Shown: positions 12,288 to 22,227, counted from the stretch's first letter. The stretch: DNA of 30,056 nucleotides from Cudoniella acicularis (GCA_013054445.1 JAAMPI010000621.1:1-30056); one strand, 5' to 3'. Notes: generated by a model from the letters alone, not told the origin. Program-made: numbers and translations.

Positions 12288-12814
12288 GCGGATTCAAATG
12301 AGGAACTGAGTGTAACTGTTAGCCAGTGTTTAAAAAGTCTGGGAGTAAAATTACAAATATTTTTTTAGGGGTTTTATCCAAAATTGAATGTTAGAATCCC
12401 GTGATATAAGTCAACTCTGAGAGCCCCTTTTTTAAGCCCAGCGATCGACCCCAGCTCTCTTTCACAGGCACGCGCAAAAGGAGTACATCGATGGAAACAA
12501 ATGTGCAAAAGGCAAAAGCAAACAAAACGTGCAAGGGATTCGGAAAGGACTGTCTTCATTCACGATATGCAATGCGATGAGATGTGTTTTCGCCGTTGCG
12601 GCGTCGCACCTTTTGATGGTGGGGCAACGCGTTACGAATCACCGAGCTTCCCGGGGAACGTTTTCGGAGGGTCCCTGCATGAAATTCTATTTATAGAAGC
12701 TATTTCCAACATCTTTCCAACGTCAAGTCTCCTCCAACCTCCTTTCAAATCCAAACATCTTCTTGTTCACACAGCTTTCTCTCCGCTGACGTCGCCGCAC
12801 GCAAAGATTTCCTC
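12288..12814. other. Intergenic, probable promoter side of the glycosyltransferase gene
   Basis: Upstream of the minus-strand glycosyltransferase and downstream of the broken membrane-protein frame. A 115-codon plus-strand frame at 12501-12848 has no domain and overlaps the pseudogene, so it is taken as chance. No clear regulatory motif was found. Confidence 0.5.
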
Positions 12815-13435
12815 TCAGTCAAGCACATCCATGATGGTCGGCAATTGACGACCCAACACATCTGGCGATGGAAAATTCCCATATTTGTCCATCTTGTCGA
12901 TGTGTTTTATGTAGTAGAGGAGTTCATTTAATGGAGAAATGAAGAAGCTTCCCTCGTAGGTTTTCTGTACCTCGGGCTCATTCTTCCCCATCTCTAGCAC
13001 TTTCGCAATCTCCAGGAGGGCCGTGGTGTAGTGCCGCTCGTATCGTTGCGAAGGGGTGATGAGTTCTCAATTCCGGCGGTTCCGCAGGTATCGCACGAAG
13101 AGGAAGAGGAAGAGGAAGAGGCTGCAGAATAAAAGGACTGCGCTGGCGATGATGCCAAATGATATGAAGAATGACTTTGCTGTTATGATCGGTATCTGAG
13201 GGGGGGTATCTGGTGTGGAGAGTGGCGTTGGTGATGGCATGTTTGGTGCCAGGCTATCTGTAGTGAAGTTCAGCAGCGTAGTAGTAACCTGAACAGTGAG
13301 AGTCAGATTTCTACTGCGAGAGAAACTGCTCCCTATCGTGGGAGAGGCGAGAAAAAGGGACGAGATGTCGAAATGTGCGACAAGCGTCTGAAGATATTGG
13401 GTCGTGAATTGAGTTGAAAACCGAATCTTGGTTTG
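12815..13435 (-). pseudogene. Single-pass membrane protein frame interrupted by one in-frame TGA
   Basis: One minus-strand frame is open from 13435 to the stop at 12815-12817 except for a TGA at 13069-13067. The part before the TGA (122 codons, first ATG at 13240) reads as a Thr/Ser/Pro-rich, presumably external segment. It contains NLTLTVQVTTTLLNFTT and MPSPTPLSTPDTPPQIP. One membrane helix (SFFISFGIIASAVLLFCSLF) follows, then a basic VRYLRNRRN stop-transfer. The 83 codons after the TGA look equally protein-like: ITPSQRYERHYTTALLEIAK, YEGSFFISPLNELLYYIKH and LGRQLPTIMDVLD. No splice pair removes the TGA. A CGA-to-TGA change is the simplest origin. No ATG precedes 13240 in frame and no upstream exon was found, so the 5' end may also be lost. 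The family is not recognised. A live, shorter 57-residue protein from 13240 is possible. Confidence 0.55.
13097..13120. repeat. Hexanucleotide (GAAGAG)4 repeat
   Basis: Four exact GAAGAG units. On the minus strand they encode the alternating Leu-Phe run that forms the end of the membrane helix of the broken membrane-protein frame, so the helix length could vary with repeat number. Confidence 0.85.
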
Positions 13436-14056
13436 TTATTTGCCACAGATGACTCTTGGGACAATTAATCTGGAAGTTTTCGAAACTTGTTTTTATGCTT
13501 ATTAGTTATTTTTTGTGCGGCTATTTTTCAAATAAGTATTAGTACACCGCGCCGTCATTTTGCTGTCACGATGGTGGTTTAAAAGCTAGCAATACTAGCA
13601 AGTTCTGCGATACTGAATAAACGACAAACGATTCTCCTAATTGATGACAGCCTGGATTCTGGCAATTGAGGGTGCGCATGAAATTCCTAGGTCTAATTGA
13701 AGTGCTCTTTTATGGTGAAAAGTCCCTCTGGAAGCCTTATGTTCTGCCCATGAGAACGTATGTAAAGTGCCTCAAAGAAGTTGTCTAAGGTCTAAGCGAT
13801 TTGGAAACTTCCTTCCAACTTTTCTATGCAGGTGCGGTGCAAATGCGATTGGTGCGTTGCATCGAATGGCAGGTACACCTTAGCAGTGAAGCACCTTCCC
13901 TACATCGAAGAGTTCTCCTTACTTCTTGCCTCTCTCCTTCTATCCTATTTTCCTTCCACTCTCACTATTCATTAAAAACTCTACCATAGGCACTTCCTAT
14001 ACCCCCCTCTTCCTGTTTCAAGGCCTACGTGGCTGCCAAGCAACAACACGGCAAAG
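13436..14056. other. Non-coding stretch
   Basis: Upstream of the broken membrane-protein frame. It is AT-rich at 13436-13640, then mixed with pyrimidine-rich stretches near 13905-13975. The short frames here have no coding signs. No exon that could supply a 5' end to the pseudogene was found. Confidence 0.5.
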
Positions 14057-14534
14057 ATGGACCAAATCGAAGGCCAAGCTGTTCAATCCCCCAGGACTGG
14101 GGTCCGGCCCATCCCCAGGAATAAACCATCCTGGATGCCGGGAAGCATAAGCCCGGGTTTTTCCAGCGCCTCGAGGCCCGGTAGTCAGTCCTCAATTACC
14201 TAGTAACTATAAGACACTCAAATTAACTCTATAATAGAGAGAAAATCAAGCTGCAAAAGCAGCAGAGTCAGCAAGTCAAAATCATCCACAGTAACCCAGC
14301 TATTCTGCTAACTCTTTTGTAGATTGGCAGCACCACCAGCGCCAGCACAAGAACAACGGCAACAATACCAGCAACAACAACGACGACGACGACAATGAGA
14401 ACGACAACGAGAGCGTGGCACCGACTACAGATTTACCGCATTAAGCATTCCTTATTTCATTCGTAAGTCAGCCTCTCTCGAGCCACTCAAGCTAATTACG
14501 CTCTTTATACAGAAACATCGCTATTTGCTCATAA
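14057..14534 (+). CDS. Doubtful small spliced gene, unrecognised, low-complexity product
   Basis: Not recognised; proposed from splice signals and codon flow only. Exon 1 14057-14180 starts at an ATG in good context (AAAGATGG) and reads MDQIEGQAVQSPRTGVRPIP onward. The donor at 14181 can join two acceptors two bases apart. Acceptor ending 14239, then 14240-14290 and 14323-14444, gives 98 residues with an Asn/Asp-rich tail ending VAPTTDLPH. Acceptor ending 14237, then 14238-14290, 14323-14462 and 14513-14534, gives 112 residues with a Ser/Thr-rich tail. The second model uses a perfect GTAAGT...ATACAG intron (14463-14512) inside the coding part; the first leaves that intron in the 3' UTR. Both sum to multiples of three. 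A relic of a mucin-like gene is also possible, since 14590-14760 contains further Ser/Thr-type repeats in another frame. Confidence 0.3.
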
Positions 14535-15315
14535 ACTACCCTCATTATTATTATTATCCCTTTGGCACTCATTGACCGCTTCGTTCCGGCGAAAGTGTCG
14601 CTCCTAGCGCAGAGAGCGCCACAACTTCAGACAGCATCACAACTTCAGAGAGCACCACAGTCGCAGAGAGCGCCACATCTGGACAGACAACGAGAGCATT
14701 CTTACCAACAATATTATTTTCTCTATGCGGCTGCCGCAGTCTATATTCTTATCTCTTTGTGAGAGGTATACACAAGAAATCTCCACAATGTCAAAAGTAC
14801 CTACAGCACCATATCACCACGCAATTCACTCGGCGATCCTGCGAAGCCAATACGTCTTTCAAAATCGTGGACATAATAACTCACACTGCACCCAACACCT
14901 CTCGCTTCCTCTTCTTTTCATGAAAGATTGACATCGCAAAACCATTCTTTCTTCCCGCACCGAACCCGAGATTGTATTTGAATCTCGACCTCTCGGATGA
15001 GACAGTGGAGAGATATTTTGTTGGTGTGGTGGATTCTTCTCTTGCAATCCCGGCTTTCCACAATGAGTCCGACTTTGAGAGAGAGAGCTTTAGCAGAGGG
15101 AATGGAACGACACGGAGAGTCTCTTTTATTCCGAGGGTCGCCGCTGGCGTACGAGTTGGGGTGCTGGGGCAGGGGGGTCATCCGGGCTCTCCGTTTTATT
15201 TATATTTGGTTAAAATTTTAAGAGTTTTGAAATTGTCGTGCTATTTTTGCAAATGTGACTGTGAAATAGGGTAAGTTGGGAAACCCTTGGAAAATGGTGA
15301 AATCGATCACTCATT
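14535..15315. other. No clear gene; short imperfect repeats at about 14600-14690
   Basis: About 14600-14690 contains repeated CAGAGAGCGCCACA and CACAACTTCAGA-like units. In one frame these read as a Ser/Thr/Ala/Glu-rich stretch (SVAPSAESATTSDSITTSES). No start codon or splice model ties it firmly to 14057-14534. A 52-codon frame at 15063-15221 reads like protein but has no support. Confidence 0.35.
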
Positions 15316-15823
15316 TTACCAAAAAATGCAAGCTCCTTCCCCAACTTCTAAAGGAATCTCACTCTCTTCTAAGTCTAACTTTCCTTCCCACTGCGAAATG
15401 CACATGCCCGTTTCTCCAATCACCATTCTCTCGAGATAGAAATCTGTTTTTTGGGGCCGCACTAGCAGCATCTTGCGCCAGGAGGCGGAGGGGTGTCGGT
15501 ATGCGGGGTTGCTGGCGCTGGCATTGGCAACTTTCAAGGGGGGGGTTGGGCATGATTGAGACATCGGTCGGTAATAAGGGGAAGAGATTAGTGAGGAGGG
15601 GATTTATCTCTAGTGTCTGGTTTTCATCTCCGGCTTGCTCAAGGTCTGGATCCGGTGCGAAGAAGGGGCGCTGTTAGATGATGGGCGTTGTGGTAATTAT
15701 GTTGTGCCAGGTGGTGTTGACTCTTTGGGCGCTGGTCAGGAGGTCCCGTGAAGGGATGTGGGGGAGGATTTTTAGGAGGATTTCGGGAACGAGAATGCGA
15801 TATTTTGCGGAGAGGGGTGCCAT
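15316..15823 (-). pseudogene. F-box protein gene, broken by a nonsense codon and a poly-C frameshift
   Basis: F-box proteins normally recruit substrates to SCF ubiquitin ligases. From ATG 15823-15821 the frame opens with a good F-box: YRILVPEILLKILPHIPSRD, then LLTSAQRVNTTWHNII. A TAA at 15676-15674 (codon 50) stops it in the middle of the usual fungal sequence after the F-box (TTTPII-stop-QR.FFAPDPD). The same frame continues protein-like to about 15546, then coding sense moves to the next frame across a run of eight C (G8 on the plus strand, 15538-15545). In the new frame it continues ASNPAYRHPSASWRKMLLV, the SWRxML motif typical of this fungal family, and ends at 15316. Without the two lesions it would be about 168 residues. 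A CAA-to-TAA change explains the stop. The homopolymer step could be a sequencing error, but the TAA is less easily dismissed. Confidence 0.7.
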
Positions 15824-16933
15824 TTTTTGTTGGTCTTTTTGAGTAGAGTCACTCGCGGTTCAGTGTTATTTTTTTTTTTTTCGGATTTTGATTGCTGGGT
15901 GATGTTGTACGGTGGTACCTCCGAAGTATGTCACTGTATGTGGCACGGCGCTTCAAAATTACAACGGCGGGAAAAGTTCAGATGAAAGGTTGAAAGCCAT
16001 ACTGTGAGCACCTTACCACTTTCACATGGATCTCTTGATTAGTATGAAGTGCTCCGTGCAAATTCTCAAGAAGATGATGTATCGAGGCAGGCGACTTCAA
16101 GGCGGGTGAAACCTTTCACAATAATTAACCTGAAGTTGTTGATGCATATGGTTTTGCGGATGCTTCCCCGCCGTTGTACAACTAGAAACGCCACAGGCCT
16201 ATTGTGGCACTTTCGGGTTACCGAGTAGCTACAAGCGAGACAACTTCAAGCCTGTGGACGCCTTGTGTTTCTTGTGTCTCTCATTGGCAACCACACCACA
16301 CCCTCTTCCAACCACCAGAGCGCATTCTGGTATGCGAACACTCTGCGATCCCCTCTGGAGTTCTTCACCTCTTCCCCACGCCTGGACACGTCATGGTCGA
16401 AATTCCCTCGCAAGGCTGCCATCGCCCTCGCAGGCACCTATAAGGCAACCAGCCCTATGCAAAGTCAGCAATTGCTTGCATTTGCGGCTGAAAGAATAAG
16501 CCCCGCCTCCAGATCTTGGTGATAATAGTTCAGCAACTCGCGTGCATGAAAAGGTAGGGCTCTCGATGGGCTGCGGCTTATGCATTCGCACACCGGATTC
16601 ATTGGTGGCCATTCAATCATTTTTCTTACGCTGTGGAGCCCAAAAACAAAAGGCAGAACGCACGGTAGCGCAGCAGAAATATCGCCTCCTCTCTATCTGC
16701 CTGCCGACCAAGCTGAAGGCACCAGAGAGTCATGGCTTGATGACCTGTGACTCGTACACTTTCGCAAGGCTGTGGCCAAGGTCATGGGTACCACAAACCA
16801 AATATAACCTGACGGGTCGCACAAAGGTTGCGCAAGCGCCGAAGACTCAGGATGCTCTCTTGATATTCCGCTCTTTTCCCAGAAAGAGCCTTTTCTTCCA
16901 CACCATTGACCTTGTTTGTAGTTGATCGCCATC
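15824..16933. other. Upstream region of the calpain gene, no gene seen
   Basis: It begins with a T12 run (about 15869-15880) upstream of the F-box pseudogene, then holds non-coding sequence leading to the calpain start. Frames of 60-127 codons at 16204-16925 lack motifs and overlap one another on both strands, so they are treated as chance. The last few hundred bases probably form the calpain promoter and 5' UTR. Confidence 0.5.
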
Positions 16934-19900
16934 ATGTCGTCTATAGTGAACTCCAGCGATTCGGACAATGGCAGCAGACGACGCCGCGCAAGGCCCAGCC
17001 CCCCCTCTCCTTATGTGGACAATAGACCCAAGCCGAAGAAAAAGAAGAGACCTTTGCCACCTCAAGAAGCCATTACTAAAATCTGGTCGCGATTCTCGGC
17101 GCAAAAGTTCAGCAAGGCGACCGTTATCTTACCATTTGCGTCGACTCAATTTTCCAACAAGCCTATCCAACCTCCTCCCTCCGATCGAACGAATCTCCTT
17201 GTCTCCGAAGACTTCGAAAGAGCCGTTGAAGAATGCAGGAGGAGAGTGAAAAAGCTTGTCAAGGAGTGCAGGAGAGTGAACATGCGATATCGCGATCCTG
17301 ATTTTGACATCGATTGGGATTTGAAATGGGAGAAAGGATACTGTCTGAATGGGTTGGGACAAAACCGATTCGAGGTCAGCGGGCGGTCTTTGGCCAATCC
17401 AACGTCGAATGTCCCAAAGGCCGTAAAGAGAGTACACGAGATATTCGAGGAGCCGACATTTTTGAAGGAGAAGGTCTCGCCATCCGATGTCAAACAAGGC
17501 ACTTTGGGAGATTGCTGGCTTATGGCAAGCCTGACCGCTCTGGCGAATATGGATGTTGGAATTCAACGGATTTGTGTTGAATACGACACCAAGATTGGAG
17601 TATATGGGTTTGTGTTTCATCGCGATGGAGAATGGGTGATTTCGATCATCGACGACAAATTATACCTAAAGTCTCCAGATTGGGATTCGCCATCCGTCCA
17701 ACGCCATCTGCTAGAACAAACAGACCGAGAAGATGTGGAGAAAGAATACCGGAGGACCTATCAAACCGGCTCACAATCCTTGTTTTTCGCACATTGTCGA
17801 GATCAGAATGAAACTTGGCTGCCTTTGCTCGAGAAGGCTTATGCCAAAGCTCATGGTGATTATGCTGCACTTGCAGGTGGATGGATTGGGTATGTGGTCC
17901 CCCTTTTTAACTTGGCAGTTCGCTAATTCTTTTTAGCGAGGGTGTCGAAGATCTTACGGGTGGTGTCACTACCGAACTCCTCACATCAGACATTTTAGAT
18001 ACCGACGAGTTTTGGACTAACGAAATCCTGAAGGTCAATAAGGAGTTTCTGTTTGGCTGTTCTACCGGTCTTTTGGATGGCGGTTACGGCAACAGAGATG
18101 GGATTTCAGAAGGTCACGCGTATGTGATAATGGAGGCTCGAGAATTGTCAACGGGGCAACGACTTCTCAAACTTCGGTAAGTCTAGCCCTCCTTCAGATT
18201 ATTGCTACTGTGACTGACTCGAATAGTAATCCCTGGGGCAAGGGAAAGAAAGGCAACTGGGAAGGAGCATGGTCCGATGGAAGCAAAGAATTCACGCCAG
18301 AGGCACAACAAGAGCTCAATCATAAATTTGGCAATGACAGCGTGTTCTGGATCTCGTACCAAGACCTGCTTCGAAAATATCAACACTTCGATCGAACTCG
18401 GCTGTTCATGGACTCTCCCGACTGGAGGATAACCCAGAAATGGGTTAGTGTTGAAGTTCCATGGAAGGCTGAGTTTGAACAGAAGTTCAGAATTGTTTTG
18501 AAGAAAGAATCTCCAGTCGTTTTGGTTCTGAGCCAACTTGACGACCGTTACTTCAATGGTCTGCAAGGACAATATAATTTTAGACTCCAATTCCGGTTGC
18601 ACGAAGTTGATTCTCTCGAGGAGGATGATTATATCGTGCGAAGTCATGGCAATTATTTGATGGAACGAAGTGTGGTCACTGAACTTAAGAGTCTCCCTGC
18701 TGGCACCTATGCCGTTTTCGTAATGGTGGTTGCGGATCGCGATCCATCACAGCCCACAGTGGAAGACGTTGTCAAAGCACAATGCAGGCGCAAAGTTGAC
18801 AATGACAAACTAGCCCAGGTTGGCATGTCATATGACATTGCTCACAGCAAAGGTGCCATTCATATGGAATCTAGGGCGGCGCATCGAAAACAGGTTGACA
18901 AGGCAAAAGCTCGAGAAGCGCGGATCGCATTGAGAAGAAAAAATTGGGAGAAGAGGCATCTCAGTAGAGAAATAGTGAGGAAACAAGAGAAGAAGAACAC
19001 TGAGAAGCGGGAACGAAAACAAGCAAATGAGGCCGCGGAAGAGAAGGCGAAAGAGGAGTCAAAGCCACAAGATAAGGGTATCCAAACTGAAGAGATCAAG
19101 GAGACTGCGGCCGAAAAAGAGGATAAGGGTATTCAGACGGAAGATCCTGAAACTGAAAAGAAAGTGGAGGTATCAGTACCGGAATCACCATCAAATGAAA
19201 ACGACAAGGGTGTGCAGACTGAGCCAATACCCACGCCGTATCCAGATTCTCAAGGAACCCCGGACACTCCAAAAACTAGCTCTCTGGCCAATTCACCCCG
19301 ACCTCATCTTTTGAGAATCCCTTCCGTGCGTGGTCCACCGCCACCTCCTCCTCCAGCTTATGGACTAGATGCTCGCCGAGATTCAACTTCTCGTCGCAAT
19401 CACTCCCGAGGCCCACATCAGCATCGGCATTATATAACTTCCGATGGCGAGTCAAGTGCCAGTCCTATCTCAGATTTCGACGACATGTATAGTGACGACG
19501 ACCCGACGTTGAAACCAAGGCCAGTAAACAACACTGGTGGAACTTCCAGCGGGATGAGCAAGTCTAGAACATATTACAGTGATGACGAGGATGAACCCGA
19601 CCCATGGAATGCCATATGTATTGTTGGTTTCCGCGTGTACAGCAAAGACGAGAGACTGGAGGTCAAGATCTTTGAGGGCGACGAAGACGAAACAGAGAAC
19701 CCGGATGCTACACGCAAAGAAGACGAGGGTATTGACGGGGACGTGGAAGATGGAAGAGACGAAGACAAGATTCCCGGGACTTCAGATTTGCAGCAAGGAA
19801 AAGCCGAGGACCACACCAAGACTATTGACGCCGAAAATTTACCGATTCGGGCCAAAGAGGAAGAGCTAGTCTTGGAGGACGGGGAGAAGAAGGCTCTATC

Positions 19901-20033
19901 GCTTGGTAGTGATGATTCTCCTCCTAATGACAGCACCGAGGACATCGCTGCTGAGAAAACCACAACGTCAACAGCGGCTACTTCGACATCGGAAGATGGT
20001 GCTAAGAAGGAAGAAACTGTTGTGTCTATTTGA
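16934..20033 (+). CDS. Calpain-type cysteine protease (family C2), non-PalB, with QT-motif tail
   Basis: Papain-fold intracellular protease, 1000 residues. Exons: 16934-17889, 17937-18176, 18227-20033. Both introns are GT-AG, 47 and 50 bp. The start is the first ATG; the few codons before it in frame lack one. The N-terminus is Ser/Asp-rich, then strongly basic (SRRRRARP, KPKKKKRPLP), a possible nuclear localisation signal. The CysPc domain has GTLGDCWLMASL with catalytic Cys194 (17513-17515), EGHAYVI with His379 (18115-18117) and NPWGKG with Asn400 (18228-18230), so the triad is complete. A beta-rich domain typical of calpains follows (MDSPDWRITQKWVSVEVPW onward, residues about 460-600). Next come a charged Arg/Lys/Glu coiled region (about 620-680), three KG(I/V)QTE motifs, a proline run (PPPPPPPAYG), the conserved DPWNAICIVGFRVYSKD and an acidic tail. 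No EF-hands are seen. PalB is unlikely because of the different tail. Confidence 0.93.
19071..19226 (+). repeat. Three KG(I/V)QTE motifs in the calpain tail
   Basis: DKGIQTEE (residue 681), DKGIQTED (698) and DKGVQTEP (725) are encoded at 19071-19094, 19122-19145 and 19203-19226. They sit in a disordered, charged region just after a predicted coiled stretch. They resemble the short QT motifs bound by dynein light chain LC8. Confidence 0.85.
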
Positions 20034-20432
20034 TTCAGGGGTACATACAGGGTTGGACTTGGGTTTTGGGGACTTCTACTCAATTTAATGCTGGGGATAT
20101 ATAATACCACTTATGACGGGCGGCAGATTAATGAATGTAATGATGGTATATTGTTTATGTATGAAAGCTAGATGTTTATACAGTATGATGATATATGACT
20201 CTCCTGTACTCTCACCTTTGGATGTTGTCTCAAAGTTGTGTTTATGATTATCGCGAGTGCGTCATCATTGACCTGTTCGTTGTTGCGGATAGCCTCAAGA
20301 CAAGTTCCCAGTTGCTGCACCACATGCCTTCGACATGTAAAATCTTACTCTCTTCTACACACCCTCTTCTAGGGCAAGGAATCCCACAAACTATCAAACT
20401 TGTTCACTGTTCAGTGACTCCTCAATCCCGTC
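20034..20432. other. Convergent 3' flanks of the calpain and P450 genes
   Basis: A 399-bp gap between two genes that end toward each other. It contains AT-rich sequence at 20090-20200, likely holding the calpain polyadenylation region. No gene is seen. Confidence 0.6.
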
Positions 20433-22227
20433 CTACTTCGCTTTCTTAAACTTCAACAAAAGCTTATCTCCCTTCGGCCCCGCAATAACCGAGTCCATCT
20501 GCTCAATTCCACCATCATCCACAATCTCCGTCTGAAACTCACTATAAATAACCGCAACTATCGCTTTCATGCCTATTTCACTCAATCAGCCCTTCGTTTC
20601 CCCTCCTATCCTCTCCCCTTTCCCATGATCAAATCAAACAACATCCAAGAGGGGAAGAAAAAAAAAAAACATACTCAACAAAGCAAAATTCACACCCACA
20701 CACATCCTCGTCCCACTCCCAAACGCCCAAAACCACCTCCCCATCTCCTTCCTTTCCTCAACACTAGCCTCCACCCACCTCTCTGGCCTCCATTCACCAG
20801 GTTCAGGAAAAACCTTCTCATTACGATGCAAAGTCCAAGCTGAGGCGCTAATCGTTACTCTTTTCTCTATCTCGAATTCCCCAATCTTAGTAGAAGAGGA
20901 AGGGTGGAGACGCGGCCAAGGACCTGGGTTNGGGGGGGTGCAGGCGGAGGGTTTCTGTTATTACTGCGGCGAGGAGGGGGAGGGCGTCTAGTTGTTTTGG
21001 TGTGAGATGTGGTTGATTTTCATTCGTAGATTGAGTTTGAGTTTGAGTTTGGGCTTGGAGAAGTTCCTGTCGGAGTTTTCGCTGCCAGGAGGGGTGGCGG
21101 GAGAGTTCGTAGGAGATATATGTCAAGGCAATGGAGCCGGCGATCTGGTTCGCGAGGATATGATCTAGGAGTTCGTCTTGGAGCTGTGTGGATATTTCTT
21201 TGGCGCTGCTGCTTGGTGATTGTTGCTCTAGTCCGGCATGCAGTTTCGAGCATATTGTCTCTTCCCGTTCTCTATTTTTGTTTAGGAGTTTAGAAGATGC
21301 GAGACTCTCGCTGCATTTTTTCCCAGCCCAGTCACGTAGTCTTTCATGTGCGGCATCTGCATTCTGAGGCGATAGATCGATCCCCCAGTTTTTTAATAAC
21401 TGGAGGGTAGAGTGAAATTCACTCCTCCAAAAGAACCCGCCATTACTCTCCTCAAAATCGTCATAAAACTTCTGCGCCTCATTTTCTTTCTCTAACCAAC
21501 ATGTTCTGTTTTCAATTCCGAGAAGAAAAGCGGTAGTTAGATCTGTGATAAGAGCTTTGTATTTGGGCAAAACGTCGATGATGGTCCATCCTTTAGACCA
21601 GGTTTGGAGTGAGTTGCGGAGAGAAGAGGGGGAGTGGTGCAAGATGTGGGTTATGATGGTGGAGAATTGGGGGGAGTTTTGGATGTTGGTTTTGCTGTAG
21701 TGGGGGGTGAGGAGGCGTTTTCGTGCTAGGTGGTGGGGCGTGGTGAGGAAAGTTACTAGGAAGAGGTTGCTGTTTTACACCAAATCAAATCAAATCAACA
21801 ACCTGTTCTTCTAATTTTCCCCATTCTCCTTCCCCCAGAAAAGAAAAATAAAATAGAACAGAAGATAAATATAAACTTACGTCCACCCTCTAAACGCACT
21901 AGGAAACCACTCCGTCCGTTCGAAAGCACTATTATTATACACGGCCTGTAATCCCTCAATACTATTTATACTGATTTCTCTAGGGCCGATTCTTATTACG
22001 GGACCGAGGCGCTGGTGTGCGGCCCATCGGGAGCGGTTTTCATTTCCGATGTATTTTTGGTAGAGGAGCCAGAGTTTTGAATAGGGAGTTGTGGGGTGGG
22101 CGACGGGGATGCGGGAGAGTGAGGGGGCCGGGGTGGTGGAGAAGGTGAGGAGGAGGAGGGTGAGGATGAGGGGAGCGAGGGGGATGAGGAGGATGAGGGT
22201 GAGGGTTGTGAGGGTGGAGAATGACAT
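20433..22227 (-). CDS. Cytochrome P450 monooxygenase, membrane-anchored, frame broken by one ambiguous base
   Basis: Heme-thiolate oxidase, predicted on the ER membrane. Exons: 22227-21881, 21769-20675, 20572-20433. Introns are 111 and 102 bp, with GTAAGT and GTATGT donors. A Leu-rich anchor (LTLILLIPLAPLILTLLLL) is followed by the Pro-rich hinge and the usual fold. The K-helix ExxR is ETLR (Glu388, Arg391), then the PERW motif (EWRPERW) and heme-binding FGSGTRMCVG (Cys472, codon 20702-20700). The last exon, MKAIVAVIYSEFQTEIVDD to LLLKFKKAK, is typical of fungal P450 C-termini. The N at 20931 adds one base. With it the frame ends early just after LRLHPP; without it, exon lengths fit 526 residues and HPPNPGPWPRL reads on correctly. 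The I-helix reads ILANQIAGSIALTY, lacking the usual acid-Thr pair. The CYP family and substrate cannot be assigned. Confidence 0.88.
21031..21050. repeat. TTGAGT hexamer repeat in the P450 exon
   Basis: About three TTGAGT units, coding on the minus strand for a QTQTQTQ run between the I-helix and the K-helix. This is probably a surface loop of variable length. Confidence 0.75.

Noticed and set aside
13067..13069. Programmed TGA read-through
   Set aside because: The base context after the stop is GAA rather than the CTA seen in known fungal read-through genes; kept only as a lesser alternative to a pseudogene.
15063..15221. 52-codon plus-strand frame starting MSPTLRERALAEGM
   Set aside because: It reads smoothly but is short, unsupported by splice sites or family resemblance, and lies in a decay-prone interval.
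16542..16925. 127-codon plus-strand frame just upstream of the calpain
   Set aside because: No motifs, and it ends in the calpain 5' flank; most likely promoter or 5' UTR.
19574..20110. 178-codon minus-strand frame rich in Ser
   Set aside because: It mirrors the acidic calpain tail (GAN codons read backwards as Ser/Leu/Phe); no domain or start context.
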